DNA of 64,000 nucleotides from Bernardetia sp. ABR2-2B (GCF_037126435.1 NZ_CP147020.1:1-64000), one strand, 5' to 3'; numbered from the stretch's first letter, positions 1 through 9,022 are shown. Numbers and translations are program-made. The notes: a model not told the origin generated them from the letters alone.

Positions 1-345
1 TCTTGATTGAAAGAAGTTGCGCTACTAAACATACTCCTCATATCAGTAACATTACTTGTATTCCAACTTCCAATATCTTGATTGAAAGAAGTTGCAGAAA
101 AAAGCATTCCACTCATATCTGTTACACTTGAAGTATTCCAATTACTAATATCTTGATTGAAAGAAGAAGCTCCTCCAAACATTCCACTCATATCTGTTAC
201 ACTTGAAGTATTCCAATTACTAATATCTTGATTGAAAGAAGAAGTTCCATTAAACATTCTACTCATATCTGTAACATTACTTACGTCCCAATTACCAATA
301 TCTTTATTGAAAGATGCATTCCGAGTAAACATTCCACTCATATTT
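1..345 (-). repeat. Tandem 75-bp coding repeats (25-aa BspA units)
   Basis: The anchor TCTTGATTG on the + strand recurs at 1, 76, 151 and 226, and a variant at 301, giving an exact 75-base period. Two neighbouring units are almost unchanged: bases 105-169 and 180-244 are identical over 65 bases. Confidence 0.9.
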
Positions 346-896
346 ATTACATTTTCCGTGTTCCAGTTCCAATTACCAGTACCTCTATTAACATTTCCAC
401 AATAATTAAACATTTCAGACATGTTTTCTACTAACGAAAGATCTGGGGTATCAGTAGCATTATAAACGAGGGGAGAACAACCATTAAAAGCACTTTCCAT
501 GCTTTTCCAAACAATATTCCCCCACGCTTCTATGGTTTTTATTTTTAACTTTTGATTACCATTATTCATATAAAAATGAGGAAAATCTCCTGTAATAGCT
601 ATTTCATAGGTACGTCCATTTGTAAGTCCTGTGATAGTATAGCTTCCTGTTTGTCCTGTGGCAGCACCATTACCTATTCCTACACTTGTCAGGTTTGTCC
701 AAGTGATATTATAATTATATGTTCCACTAGCAGGATTTGTAGGAATAGTGATTGTACCATCACTAGTTACCCAAGTAGTACGAAAGGCTTGTGCATTTAC
801 AGTATTTGCACTAAAAAAGAATAAAGTAAGAAGCAAAGAAAAACCAAATAATATAGTTTTGATTTGGTTTCTAAAATTAGAATATGATTGTCTCAT
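1..896 (-). CDS. BspA-type repeat surface protein, N-terminal part (runs off left edge)
   Basis: This is the 5' part (about 298 codons) of a gene whose 3' end lies outside the window. The start is the ATG at 896, followed by a basic stretch, a hydrophobic segment and a likely signal-peptidase site near VNAQA, so the protein is exported. A short beta-sandwich-like region comes next, then 25-residue repeats of the form NxDI-xxWNTSxVTDMSxMFxxAxSF. These are typical of the BspA/DUF285 family of leucine-rich-repeat-like surface proteins, which mediate surface adhesion in some Bacteroidota. At least five units are visible before the edge. The missing C-terminus would probably carry a secretion/anchoring domain (inference). 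A TACCTTTG promoter-like element lies 128 bases upstream. Family assignment is firm; the ligand is unknown. Confidence 0.85.
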   Translation of the reverse strand, partial: MRQSYSNFRNQIKTILFGFSLLLTLFFFSANTVNAQAFRTTWVTSDGTITIPTNPASGTYNYNITWTNLTSVGIGNGAATGQTGSYTITGLTNGRTYEIAITGDFPHFYMNNGNQKLKIKTIEAWGNIVWKSMESAFNGCSPLVYNATDTPDLSLVENMSEMFNYCGNVNRGTGNWNWNTENVINMSGMFTRNASFNKDIGNWDVSNVTDMSRMFNGTSSFNQDISNWNTSSVTDMSGMFGGASSFNQDISNWNTSSVTDMSGMLFSATSFNQDIGSWNTSNVTDMRSMFSSATSFNQ

Positions 897-1023
897 CAAA
901 GAAATTCAATTACGAATTATGAAATTAAAAACTACTGTTCTATGGGATTGAGAATGTAATTTATAATTATAAATAATTCTGTGTAGAAATATAATAAATA
1001 GTAATAGAGGGGATTTGCTGCTG

Positions 1024-1031
1024 CAAAGGTA
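1024..1031 (-). promoter_or_regulatory. Candidate -7 element of the BspA-type gene
   Basis: Read on the minus strand, this is TACCTTTG, an exact match to the Bacteroidota TAnnTTTG box, 128 bases upstream of the ATG at 896. About 19 bases further upstream is TTTATG, a weak match to a -33 TTG/TTTG. It is a candidate only. Confidence 0.4.
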
Positions 1032-1088
1032 CACTTTTACTTTCATACTACATAAATAAAGTTCTATTTTTAACAGCTAACCTTTCAT

Positions 1089-2228
1089 TTATGAATCAAT
1101 ACTTTTAGAATCAGAAGAAACAACAGCCGTTTTATCAAAAAGCAGTTTGCGAAGCTCTGGGTTTTTACCAAATTTCCATATCAGTCCGTCGATATAATAG
1201 TGATATATCACAACCATCGTGAAGGGAACAAAAAGCCATTTAGCCCATCCATTGGTCATTAAGCCTATTATTTCTATTGTTCCGACTACAAAACCGTAAA
1301 TCATAGCTACCCCAAACCATTTCAAAACAACATTTTTGATATGTGAAAAACGCTTTCTTTGGTAGTGCATCACAAAACCTTGATACTGAATATTGTGATA
1401 GACAGTTTCTAGTGATTCTGCAACTAAAAAGGGTAAAGTAGTAAGAAAAAATACAAAATAATGCGTAGAAAGTGCAGCTACTAAAAATAGTATTTTAGGA
1501 ATATTGATGGGCTTTCGTTTATAAAAACGCCATACTTGTCGCAAAGAAAAAGCAACCAAAAAGAAAATAAAAATACTCCAAATTATCTCTGTAATCTGAG
1601 GAGGAAGATAAGGAAAATCAGCTGTCAGTTCTTTATAAATCACGACAGGACTTTTGATGTCTGAATAATCTCTAAAAAAACAAGCAAACATTCCCGAATA
1701 AAAAAGACCAGTATCTAAATAATCATCAATTTTATCAAAATCTTGATTGATTCCTTTATAGGCTTTCAAAAAACCAGAATGCTGACGGATAATATGCCAA
1801 CTTCCAAAAAATGCTGCAAAAACAATCAGTTCTTTCTCAAATCCCATTCCTGTAATGACAAGTCCTGCCACAATGAATGCAGCTAATCCCCACGTGTGCA
1901 TATTTTTTCGTTCTTCAAATTCTTCTTTATCAGCATGTGTTCTTGAAAAGGTTTGAAAAATATGGGGGTGGTCAAAAATAGCTGTAAAAACGAAATAAGT
2001 CAGAATAATAGAATCACCTTGAGGAGCTAAATCTATTGTTTCTGCATACATAAAAATCCCTAAAAACAGAAGCGTAAAAATACAACTTCCTATAAAAAAG
2101 AAACCATCATAACGAGGACTTACTATCCAATTTATAGAAAAACGACTATTTGTTTTAGTTGCATTGTTCTTCTTTTCGGAGTTCTTGCTTTGCTCTTTCG
2201 CTATTTTTTTTTGTAGTGTCGCTTCCAT
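1089..2228 (-). CDS. Multi-pass membrane protein with conserved His motifs, unknown function
   Basis: The protein has 379 residues: a basic, Lys/Asn-rich cytoplasmic N-terminus of about 30 residues, then about eight hydrophobic segments. Histidines sit at membrane borders in motifs such as DHPHIFQTF (with a further THAD), SWHIIRQHSGF, YHNIQYQGF-MHY and YHYYIDGLIWK. Clustered histidines flanking membrane helices resemble metal- or haem-binding membrane enzymes (desaturases, hydroxylases, Brp/Blh-type carotene oxygenases), but no classical HxxHH box set is complete. I do not recognise a named family. It stands alone, divergent from fabD, and starts at the ATG at 2228. Function is unknown; the membrane topology is well supported. 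Confidence 0.8.
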   Translation of the reverse strand: MEATLQKKIAKEQSKNSEKKNNATKTNSRFSINWIVSPRYDGFFFIGSCIFTLLFLGIFMYAETIDLAPQGDSIILTYFVFTAIFDHPHIFQTFSRTHADKEEFEERKNMHTWGLAAFIVAGLVITGMGFEKELIVFAAFFGSWHIIRQHSGFLKAYKGINQDFDKIDDYLDTGLFYSGMFACFFRDYSDIKSPVVIYKELTADFPYLPPQITEIIWSIFIFFLVAFSLRQVWRFYKRKPINIPKILFLVAALSTHYFVFFLTTLPFLVAESLETVYHNIQYQGFVMHYQRKRFSHIKNVVLKWFGVAMIYGFVVGTIEIIGLMTNGWAKWLFVPFTMVVIYHYYIDGLIWKFGKNPELRKLLFDKTAVVSSDSKSIDS

Positions 2229-2355
2229 TTCTGATTATTTTTTGCCTTTGTTTTTATTCTGATAATCCAAAAAGCTGTCAAATTCTATAATTTTAGTAAT
2301 TTTGAATCAAGTTATTAATTTTAATTTACAAAAATCATAAAACACCACCAAATAC

Positions 2356-3228
2356 ATGAACGCATACGTTTTTCCAGGTCAAGGCTCACAGTTTGTCGGA
2401 ATGGGCAAAGAATTATATGAAACAAACGAAACAGCCAAAGAGCTTTTCGAAAAAGGAAATGAAATTTTAGGTTTCAGAATCACAGATTTAATGTTTGAAG
2501 GAACAGTAGAAGACCTCAAACAAACCAATGTAACTCAACCTGCTATTTTTCTTCACTCTGTCATTTTGGCAAAAGTAACTGAAAATTTTAAACCTGATGC
2601 AGTTGCAGGACATTCTTTAGGAGAATTTTCGGCACTTGTGGCTGCTGGTGCGCTCTCTTTCGAAGATGGACTAAGACTTGTAAAAGTTCGTGCAGAAGCC
2701 ATGCAAAAAGCCTGTGAAAAAGAACCTTCTACTATGGCTGCTATCTTGGCTTTAGATGATGAAACGGCTGAGAAAGTATGTGAAGGAATAGAGGAAATTG
2801 TAGTTCCTGCAAACTACAATTGCCCTGGGCAACTTGTAATTTCAGGTTCGATAAAAGGTGTAGAACTAGCTTGTGAAGCAATGAAACAAGCTGGTGCAAA
2901 ACGTGCTTTGATGTTAAATGTAGGTGGCGCTTTTCATTCGCCTTTGATGGAATCGGCTAGAGAAGAACTAGCTGCTGCTATCAACGAAGTGAATATCGAA
3001 TCGCCTTCTTGTCCGATTTATCAGAATGTAGATGCAAAACCTTATACGGAAACTTCAAAAATAAAAGAAAATCTGATTGCTCAACTGACTGCACCTGTGC
3101 GTTGGACACAAACTATCCAACATATGCACAATGATGGAGTTACTAAGTTTACAGAATGTGGAGCAGGAAAAGTTTTGCAAGGACTTGTAAAGAAAATTGA
3201 AAGAAGTGCAGAAACAGCTTCTGTATAA
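2356..3228 (+). CDS. fabD: Malonyl-CoA:ACP transacylase
   Basis: FabD transfers the malonyl group from CoA to acyl-carrier protein, supplying extender units to fatty-acid synthesis in the cytoplasm. The 290-residue length is normal. The N-terminal FPGQGSQ motif (residues 6-12), the nucleophile elbow GHSLGE (85-90, catalytic Ser87) and the GGAFHSPLM motif with the catalytic His are all present. The start is the ATG at 2356. An exact TAnnTTTG match (2297-2304) lies 50 bases upstream, but no clear -33 element accompanies it. No other fab genes are adjacent; a rhomboid gene follows after 143 bases of repeat-containing spacer. Confidence 0.95.
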   Translation: MNAYVFPGQGSQFVGMGKELYETNETAKELFEKGNEILGFRITDLMFEGTVEDLKQTNVTQPAIFLHSVILAKVTENFKPDAVAGHSLGEFSALVAAGALSFEDGLRLVKVRAEAMQKACEKEPSTMAAILALDDETAEKVCEGIEEIVVPANYNCPGQLVISGSIKGVELACEAMKQAGAKRALMLNVGGAFHSPLMESAREELAAAINEVNIESPSCPIYQNVDAKPYTETSKIKENLIAQLTAPVRWTQTIQHMHNDGVTKFTECGAGKVLQGLVKKIERSAETASV

Positions 3229-3371
3229 ATAGTGATTAATTATAAATGGTTAGTGATTAGTGAATGAAATTTGATGAAGTTTCTTTTTTACATCTCTATT
3301 AATAGTTTCTAATTATTTCAAGTTCATTCAATTAATCACTAATCGTTTATCACTAATCATTAATAAGTGCA

Positions 3372-4061
3372 ATGAAAGAATCACAAACCATCTCGCAATC
3401 TATTCGCTATATTTTACTTATAGCCTCTGTTTTTTGTGCAGTTTATTTGATGCAGTGGATGTGGGAACAAGACTGGTCGCATTGGGTTGGTTATCCTAGA
3501 ACTAAGGAGGGAGTTATCGGTATTTTTTTGAGTGTTTGGCTACATAGTGATTGGTTTCACTTGGGTTCGAATTCGGTAGCTTTTATTATGCTCGGAACTG
3601 GACTTTTTGTGCTTTATCCTGCCTTATCTGAAAAAGTTTTGTGGATAAATTTCTTCCTAACTGGTATTGGAGTTTGGCTTTTTGCTCGTTCTGCTTATCA
3701 TATTGGCGCAAGTGGTTGGATTTATTCGTTGGCTAGTTTTTTGTTTTTTAGTGGTGTTTTTCGGAGAGACAGGCGTTCACTTCTGATTAGTCTTACGATT
3801 ATGTTTGTTTATGCAGGAATGCTAGAAACAGTTTTTCCATCAGAAAAAACGATTTTAGAGCATATTTCGTGGGAATCTCATCTTATTGGGGGAATTGTAG
3901 GTGCTTTTACGGCATTCTCATTTCGAAAAGAAATTGCTGATAAATCTATAATGGAAGAAAATGAAAAAATAAATTATTTAGAAGTAAATCAAAATTACCA
4001 AGAAGGAATAATTCCATTAGAAACTCCTAATTTTGTGTATTCATACAAAGAAAATAAATAG
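3372..4061 (+). CDS. Rhomboid-family intramembrane serine protease
   Basis: This is a 229-residue polytopic membrane protein of rhomboid type. It shows the expected elements in order: an extracytoplasmic loop with WLHSDWFHLGSNS, the catalytic serine motif GASGW in one helix, and the catalytic histidine in SHLIGGIVGAF in a later helix. Such enzymes cleave transmembrane segments of client proteins; the substrate is unknown here. The C-terminal 45 residues are charged and cytoplasmic. It lies 38 bases upstream of a glycosyltransferase gene on the same strand, so the two may be co-transcribed. The start is the ATG at 3372. Confidence 0.88.
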   Translation: MKESQTISQSIRYILLIASVFCAVYLMQWMWEQDWSHWVGYPRTKEGVIGIFLSVWLHSDWFHLGSNSVAFIMLGTGLFVLYPALSEKVLWINFFLTGIGVWLFARSAYHIGASGWIYSLASFLFFSGVFRRDRRSLLISLTIMFVYAGMLETVFPSEKTILEHISWESHLIGGIVGAFTAFSFRKEIADKSIMEENEKINYLEVNQNYQEGIIPLETPNFVYSYKENK

Positions 4062-4099
4062 AGTAGTTTATTATTTCCATATTCCAACTCCTAACTACC

Positions 4100-5170
4100 A
4101 TGTCCCATTTCTCAAAACTAGCTGTCGTTATCCTAAATTATAATGGAGAAAAACTCTTTCCTGTTTTTTTACCTTCTGTAATTGAGTATAGCACAAATAA
4201 TTTTACAGAAATAATTATTGCTGATAATGCTTCTACGGATAATTCCATTGATTATTTGAAAGAAAATTATCCACAAATAAGAAGAATAGAACTTACTCAA
4301 AATCACGGTTTTGCAGAAGGATATAATCAAGCCTTAGAAGCTTTGAAAAAGGAAGGCGAACAGAATCAAGAAAAAAACTTTGATTATTATATTTTGCTCA
4401 ATTCTGATGTAGAAGTTACCCAAAACTGGCTTAATCCTATCTTAGAAACTTTTGAAAAGGATACGAATGCAACTATCTCAGCTATTCAGCCAAAAATTAG
4501 AATGTACGCTCACAAACACCTTTTCGAACACGCAGGAGCAGCAGGTGGAATGATTGATTACTTGGGTTATCCTTTTTGTAGAGGACGTATTTTTGATACT
4601 TTAGAAGAAGATAAAGGTCAATATAATAATCAAATTCCTATTTTTTGGGCGACAGGTGCAGCAATGGCAATCCGTGCAGAAGTGTATCACGAGCTAGGAG
4701 GATTAGACAAAGATTTTTTTGCTCACATGGAAGAAATAGATTTGTGTTGGAGAATCCATCATACAGGAAAAAAGATTATTTATTGCCCAGAAAGCACGGT
4801 ATTTCATTTGGGAGGAGGAACGTTGAATCCAATGAGCGAAAGAAAAACTTATCTTAATTTTAGAAATGGATTAACACTTTTACTCAAAAACTTACCTTCA
4901 AAAAATCTATTTTTTAAAATATTTTTCAGAATGATTTTGGACGGAATAGCAGGAATTAAGTTTCTTTTAGATGGAAAACCAAAATTTACATTAGCTGTCC
5001 TAAAAGCTCATTTTTATATGTATCAAAATTTTTCTTCTACTTTGCAGAAAAGAAAAGCTAATCAAAAGAAGTTTGGTAAATTAAAACTCCCTTCTATTGT
5101 CTATCCTAAAAGTATTGTTTGGCAATATTTTGCAAAGAAAAATAAGACTTTTGAAGAGTTAGAGAAATAA
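4100..5170 (+). CDS. Family 2 glycosyltransferase (rhamnosyltransferase-like)
   Basis: The protein has 356 residues with a GT-A fold. It contains the N-terminal VVILNYNG strand, the nucleotide-binding DNASTDNS segment, LLNSDVEV in the DxD position, and FFAHMEEIDLCWR, the ED-type motif typical of inverting GT2 enzymes that add sugars to polysaccharide or O-antigen. A hydrophobic/basic C-terminus suggests membrane association. It probably acts on a cell-surface glycan at the inner face of the membrane; donor and acceptor cannot be read from sequence. It sits between the rhomboid gene (38 bases) and a small membrane protein (34 bases), suggesting a short operon. Confidence 0.9.
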   Translation: MSHFSKLAVVILNYNGEKLFPVFLPSVIEYSTNNFTEIIIADNASTDNSIDYLKENYPQIRRIELTQNHGFAEGYNQALEALKKEGEQNQEKNFDYYILLNSDVEVTQNWLNPILETFEKDTNATISAIQPKIRMYAHKHLFEHAGAAGGMIDYLGYPFCRGRIFDTLEEDKGQYNNQIPIFWATGAAMAIRAEVYHELGGLDKDFFAHMEEIDLCWRIHHTGKKIIYCPESTVFHLGGGTLNPMSERKTYLNFRNGLTLLLKNLPSKNLFFKIFFRMILDGIAGIKFLLDGKPKFTLAVLKAHFYMYQNFSSTLQKRKANQKKFGKLKLPSIVYPKSIVWQYFAKKNKTFEELEK

Positions 5171-5204
5171 AATTCAACTTTATAAAAATTTTATAATTAC
5201 TCCA

Positions 5205-5522
5205 ATGAATAAAGATATTTTCTTCAATTTTTTAGTGCTTGTTTTAGGTACTTTGTTTTTTGCTTTTCAATTTTCAGTAGAATACTTTATCTACGAAGGA
5301 CTTCAAGAGGTTTTACAAAAAGCAGAAGATATACAACCCTCTTTGCATACAAGTCAGATAGGAAAAAGAACTATTTTTGGAATTCTATTGATAGTTCTTT
5401 CTTACTTCACGATAAGAAAATCAACAGCTTTCAAGCTACTTGGAAAGGTTGGAATATTTTTTCTGTTCTTAGGAATTTTAATTCCTTTTTTCTTTTTGGC
5501 TTTTTTTCTTTTTAAGCTATAG
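5205..5522 (+). CDS. Small membrane protein, unknown function
   Basis: This is a 105-residue protein with three hydrophobic segments (about 7-28, 55-70 and 78-104) separated by a charged loop. No family was recognised. The ATG at 5205 follows the glycosyltransferase stop by 34 bases on the same strand, so it is likely the last gene of that operon. The C-terminus is an unbroken Phe/Leu-rich helix ending at the stop codon. Codon composition resembles the neighbours, so it is probably real rather than a chance reading frame. Confidence 0.65.
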   Translation: MNKDIFFNFLVLVLGTLFFAFQFSVEYFIYEGLQEVLQKAEDIQPSLHTSQIGKRTIFGILLIVLSYFTIRKSTAFKLLGKVGIFFLFLGILIPFFFLAFFLFKL

Positions 5523-5743
5523 GTAAGACTGATTCTGATTACTCAAAGAAGAATAAATTCATAAAAACCAAAACAGACTGCTCAAGTTTTGGCTTATCTG
5601 TTTTTTTATTGCTTCGTACATTTGTAAATTAGCAAACTCAAATAACAGCATCAAAAACAAATATTACAACGAGCTGTTAGTTAGAAATTGAATCAAAATA
5701 AATTATTAAAAATATAACATTTCCTATAAAAATACAAACCAAA

Positions 5744-6580
5744 ATGAACGAACGCATAAAATTAATTGAAGCAGCTTGGGACGACCGTACTTTATTGAAA
5801 AACACAGTAGTACAAGAAGCTGTCTTTCAAACGATTGAAGATTTAGATAAAGGAGTTTTGAGAGTGGCAGAACCAAATGTAGAAGAAAAAACAGATTTAG
5901 CTTCTGATTGGATAGTTCACGAATGGATAAAAAAAGCTGTTATTCTTTATTTTCCTCTTCGTAAAATGGAAACTATCGAATGCCCTCCTTTTGAGTTTCA
6001 TGACAAAATTCCATTGAAGAAAAATTATGCAGACCTTGGTGTGCGTGTAGTTCCTCATGCAATTGCAAGGCACGGAGCTTTTATTAATAGAGATGTCGTG
6101 ATGATGCCATCTTATGTCAATATTGGTGCGTATGTCGATAGTGGAACTATGGTAGATACTTGGGCAACTGTCGGAAGCTGCGCTCAAATAGGCAAACACG
6201 TACATTTGAGTGGTGGTGTTGGAATTGGTGGCGTTTTAGAACCTGTACAAGCTGCCCCAGTAATTATTGAAGACGGTGCTTTTATTGGTTCTCGCTGTAT
6301 TTTAGTAGAAGGTGTTAGAGTTGGAAAAGAAGCCGTTTTGGGTGCAAATGTAACCATTACAGGAAGTTCAAAAATCATTGATGTTACCAAACAAGAACCT
6401 GTTACTTATCGTGGTTATGTTCCTCCTCGTTCTGTCGTAATTCCAGGGAGTTATCCAAAAAAGTTTCCAGCAGGAAAATATAATGTTCCTTGTGCTTTGA
6501 TTATCGGACAACGCAGCGAAAGTACAGATTTGAAAACTTCTTTGAATGAGGCTTTACGTCAGAATGATGTGGCTGTTTAA
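5744..6580 (+). CDS. dapD: Tetrahydrodipicolinate N-succinyltransferase
   Basis: DapD uses succinyl-CoA to acylate tetrahydrodipicolinate in the succinylase branch of lysine and diaminopimelate synthesis. The 278-residue length is typical. The N-terminal helical domain precedes a left-handed beta-helix of hexapeptide repeats (about residues 105-220), visible as IGAYVDSGT, IGKHVHLSG, IEDGAFIGS and LGANVTITGSS. Trimeric assembly is expected for the family. It stands alone. TACATTTG, an exact TAnnTTTG match, lies at 5617-5624 with a TTG 25 bases further upstream, a longer spacing than usual. An inverted-repeat element follows its 3' end. Confidence 0.96.
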   Translation: MNERIKLIEAAWDDRTLLKNTVVQEAVFQTIEDLDKGVLRVAEPNVEEKTDLASDWIVHEWIKKAVILYFPLRKMETIECPPFEFHDKIPLKKNYADLGVRVVPHAIARHGAFINRDVVMMPSYVNIGAYVDSGTMVDTWATVGSCAQIGKHVHLSGGVGIGGVLEPVQAAPVIIEDGAFIGSRCILVEGVRVGKEAVLGANVTITGSSKIIDVTKQEPVTYRGYVPPRSVVIPGSYPKKFPAGKYNVPCALIIGQRSESTDLKTSLNEALRQNDVAV

Positions 6581-6606
6581 TGTTTATTAAAGATGATTAT
6601 AAATTT

Positions 6607-6776
6607 ATTAGCGAGTGATCTATATGATTACTATGATAATTACAGGATAAATACATTAATAAAATTAAAATACATAAAAAAATAATTAGTAATTTCAGTT
6701 GTATTTGACACTGCCGACTTTCATTTATCCTGCATTTCATCTTAAAAATCATATAAATCACTTGCCAATTCATTAT
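6607..6776. repeat. MITE-like inverted-repeat element, copy A
   Basis: The left arm (about 6607-6655, beginning ATTAGCGAGTGAT) is an imperfect reverse complement of the right arm (about 6722-6776, containing AAATCACTTGCCAATT), around an AT-rich centre. The left arm matches the reverse complement of 15993-16041 almost base for base, and the right arm matches the reverse complement of the start of the same second copy. No coding frame is present. Confidence 0.7.
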
Positions 6777-6805
6777 ATTAATTGTTCTTTATAGGTAACT
6801 CCACC

Positions 6806-6832
6806 ATAAAAATCATTCACTAATCAGTTACA
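6806..6832. repeat. Solo arm of the same inverted-repeat family
   Basis: CATAAAAATCA-CTAATCAGTTA here matches the end of element B near 16022-16046 with few changes. It lies 27 bases upstream of the cytochrome gene start, so it may form part of that leader. Confidence 0.5.
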
Positions 6833-6858
6833 GTATTTCGTAATTAAATCAAAATAAA

Positions 6859-7515
6859 ATGCTAAACGCTATCCCAACAGGTGCATATACAGGACTTTTG
6901 CACACACACAAATTAGTTGTCCTTCTTTTCTTAATTATTTATGTTATCAAATTGGCTCTTTTGCTTTTTAGTGAAGCTAATTTAGATAAAATGAGAGCTA
7001 GTAAACCTGCACGTATTTTTGAAGTTGTCTTGAGTGTTCTCTTTTTAGTTACAGGAATTGTCATGTGGACAAATGTAGCTGAACCTTTTCAAACGCTTTT
7101 CTTGATTAAAATTGTAGCCGTTTTTGCTTCTATTCCTTTGGCTGTTATTGGTTTTAAGAAAAAAAATAAGGCTTTGGCTGTTCTTTCTGTTGTTTTGCTT
7201 TTTGCAGCCTATGGAATTGCAGAAGTAAAAAAGAAAAGCTATTTGAAGCCAGAAAAACAAGATATGGTTTATAACGAAGCCGAAACAAGCATTTATGGCA
7301 AACAACTATATGAGCAATATTGTCAGAATTGTCATGGGGCAGATGGTGCAGCAGGACTTTCGGGTGCAAAAAATCTTCAAACTAGTATGATTTCTGATGC
7401 TGATGCCAAAATGCAAATCAAAAACGGAAAAGGAAATATGCCTGCTTATGATAAAGTGCTGAATGATAAGCAAATTGATGCTGTTCTTACACATGTCAAA
7501 TCACTTAGAAAATAA
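6859..7515 (+). CDS. Membrane-anchored cytochrome c with SirB-like N-terminal domain
   Basis: The protein has 218 residues in two parts. Residues 1-125 form four hydrophobic helices resembling the SirB-like membrane family, with an early TGLLHTHKL histidine pair. Residues 145-218 are a small c-type cytochrome domain with the haem-attachment motif CQNCH (155-159) and a likely distal Met ligand in GKGNMPAY. The haem domain is expected outside the cytoplasmic membrane, where it could pass electrons in respiration. The electron partner is not evident; neighbours (dapD, clpX) give no clue. The start is the ATG at 6859. Confidence 0.85.
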   Translation: MLNAIPTGAYTGLLHTHKLVVLLFLIIYVIKLALLLFSEANLDKMRASKPARIFEVVLSVLFLVTGIVMWTNVAEPFQTLFLIKIVAVFASIPLAVIGFKKKNKALAVLSVVLLFAAYGIAEVKKKSYLKPEKQDMVYNEAETSIYGKQLYEQYCQNCHGADGAAGLSGAKNLQTSMISDADAKMQIKNGKGNMPAYDKVLNDKQIDAVLTHVKSLRK

Positions 7516-7642
7516 GAGAGTAAAAAAAGTGATAAAAAAATACGATATTTGTGTAATCTTAAAATCTAAATCAAATAAGCTAATTGAAATTTAACTATTT
7601 TATATTAGCTCATTATACATTAGAATAACAGTTAATAAATTA

Positions 7643-7680
7643 CTAATTCGTAATTTTTAATTCGTAATTCGTAATTGTCT
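7643..7680. repeat. Short direct repeats TAATTCG upstream of clpX
   Basis: Several copies of TAATTCG/TAATTTT with a 7- to 8-base step end about ten bases before the clpX start codon. Similar TAATCCG steps precede the MscS gene near 17190. They may be a remnant of a slipped heptamer array or a regulatory feature; nothing decides between these. Confidence 0.4.
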
Positions 7681-7688
7681 TTAAAAAT

Positions 7689-8945
7689 ATGGCTAAGGAA
7701 AAATCATGTAATTTTTGTGGTGCGTCAGCTCGTTCTCGTCAGCTAATGGTAGATGGACCAGGTGGTGTAACGATTTGTAATCAATGTATCGAACAAGCGC
7801 ATCAGATTTGGCAACAAGAAGAATTATCACGTAAAAAAGGTAAAGTCAAATTGAATTTGATTAAGCCAATGGAAATGCTCAAGCTTTTAGATGAATATGT
7901 AATTGGACAAGTGAAAGCAAAGAAAATTCTATCTGTTGCTGTTTATAACCATTATAAAAGATTGATGCGTTCTGGACAAGCAATGGGAGTGCATTCAGAT
8001 GTGGAAGACGGAATTGTTATCGAAAAATCAAATATTTTGATGGTTGGCAAGACAGGAACAGGTAAAACTCTTCTTGCCAAAACACTAGCTAGAGCCTTGC
8101 AAGTGCCTTTTTGTATTGCTGATGCAACTGTTATTACAGAAGCTGGTTATGTAGGCGAAGATGTAGAAACTATTCTTACTCGTCTTCTCCAAGCTGCTGA
8201 TTATGATGTCTATGCTGCCGAACGTGGAATTGTTTTTATTGATGAGATTGATAAAATTGCTCGTAAGTCGGATAATCCTTCTATCACTCGTGATGTAAGT
8301 GGCGAGGGCGTCCAACAAGCACTTCTAAAACTTTTAGAGGGCAGTATTGTAAATGTTCCACCACAAGGAGGACGTAAGCATCCAGACCAAAAAATGATTG
8401 CTGTCAATACAGAAAATATTCTCTTTATTTGTGGAGGAGCGTTTGATGGAATTGATAAAAAAATTGCTAAAAGGCTCAATACAAAATCGTTGGGCTTTGA
8501 AAGTAATGAGGAAAGAAGAAAGAATATTGATGATAGAAATATACTACAATATGTAAATGCACAAGATTTACGTTCTTTTGGGCTTATTCCAGAGCTTATT
8601 GGTCGTATGCCTGTCGTTACACATCTTAATCCATTGGATAAAGAAGCATTGAGAAGTATTCTGACAGAGCCAAGAAATGCCATTACGAAACAGTATCAGA
8701 AACTTTTCAAGATGGAAAATGTAGATTTGACTTTTGAAGATGAAGCCTTAGATTATATTGTCGAACAGGCAATGGAATCTGGTTTAGGAGCAAGAGGTTT
8801 GCGTTCTATTTGTGAATCTATTGTTTTGGAAGCAATGTATGAAGTTCCTTCAAATCCAAATCAACAAGAACTAGTGATTACAAAAAATTATGCACACGAA
8901 CAGTTTACAAAATCTGAAGTGATGCGTACATTAAAAGTGGCTTAA
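7689..8945 (+). CDS. clpX: ATP-dependent Clp protease ATP-binding subunit ClpX
   Basis: ClpX is a hexameric AAA+ unfoldase that recognises tagged proteins and feeds them to ClpP. The 418-residue protein has the N-terminal zinc-binding domain (Cys7, Cys10, Cys30, Cys33), Walker A GKTGTGKT (about 119-126), Walker B with IVFIDEID (about 180-188), a GYVGEDVE pore-1 loop and a RPEFIGR-like sensor region reading [10 protein letters not shown]. The C-terminal small domain is complete. No clpP lies next to it. The start is the ATG at 7689, and the gene ends in a strong bidirectional hairpin. Confidence 0.97.
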   Translation: MAKEKSCNFCGASARSRQLMVDGPGGVTICNQCIEQAHQIWQQEELSRKKGKVKLNLIKPMEMLKLLDEYVIGQVKAKKILSVAVYNHYKRLMRSGQAMGVHSDVEDGIVIEKSNILMVGKTGTGKTLLAKTLARALQVPFCIADATVITEAGYVGEDVETILTRLLQAADYDVYAAERGIVFIDEIDKIARKSDNPSITRDVSGEGVQQALLKLLEGSIVNVPPQGGRKHPDQKMIAVNTENILFICGGAFDGIDKKIAKRLNTKSLGFESNEERRKNIDDRNILQYVNAQDLRSFGLIPELIGRMPVVTHLNPLDKEALRSILTEPRNAITKQYQKLFKMENVDLTFEDEALDYIVEQAMESGLGARGLRSICESIVLEAMYEVPSNPNQQELVITKNYAHEQFTKSEVMRTLKVA

Positions 8946-8955
8946 CTTATTATAG

Positions 8956-9009
8956 CATTTTTCAACTATTGACAGTCCTTTTAAAAGGCTGTCAATAGTT
9001 GAAAAAATG
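8956..9009. terminator. Bidirectional terminator between clpX and the AarF gene
   Basis: A 26-base stem, near-perfect (one bulged base and one extra T), pairs the sequence around CAACTATTGACAG with CTGTCAATAGTTG. The A/T-runs outside the stem give a U-tract in both directions, matching two converging genes. Confidence 0.85.
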
Positions 9010-9022
9010 AGCAATACTCAAA

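Noticed and set aside
1-345. Regularly spaced repeats resembling a CRISPR array
   Set aside because: The period is exactly 75 bases (25 codons), there are no distinct spacers, and the repeats translate into BspA-type units.
228-951. Plus-strand reading frames across the first kilobase
   Set aside because: They are antisense to the BspA-type repeat gene, whose minus-strand frame has a signal peptide and family repeats.
5550-5610. Terminator after the small membrane protein gene
   Set aside because: CCAAAAC/GTTTTGG and ACAGA/TCTGT pairs compete and neither gives a good stem; not called.
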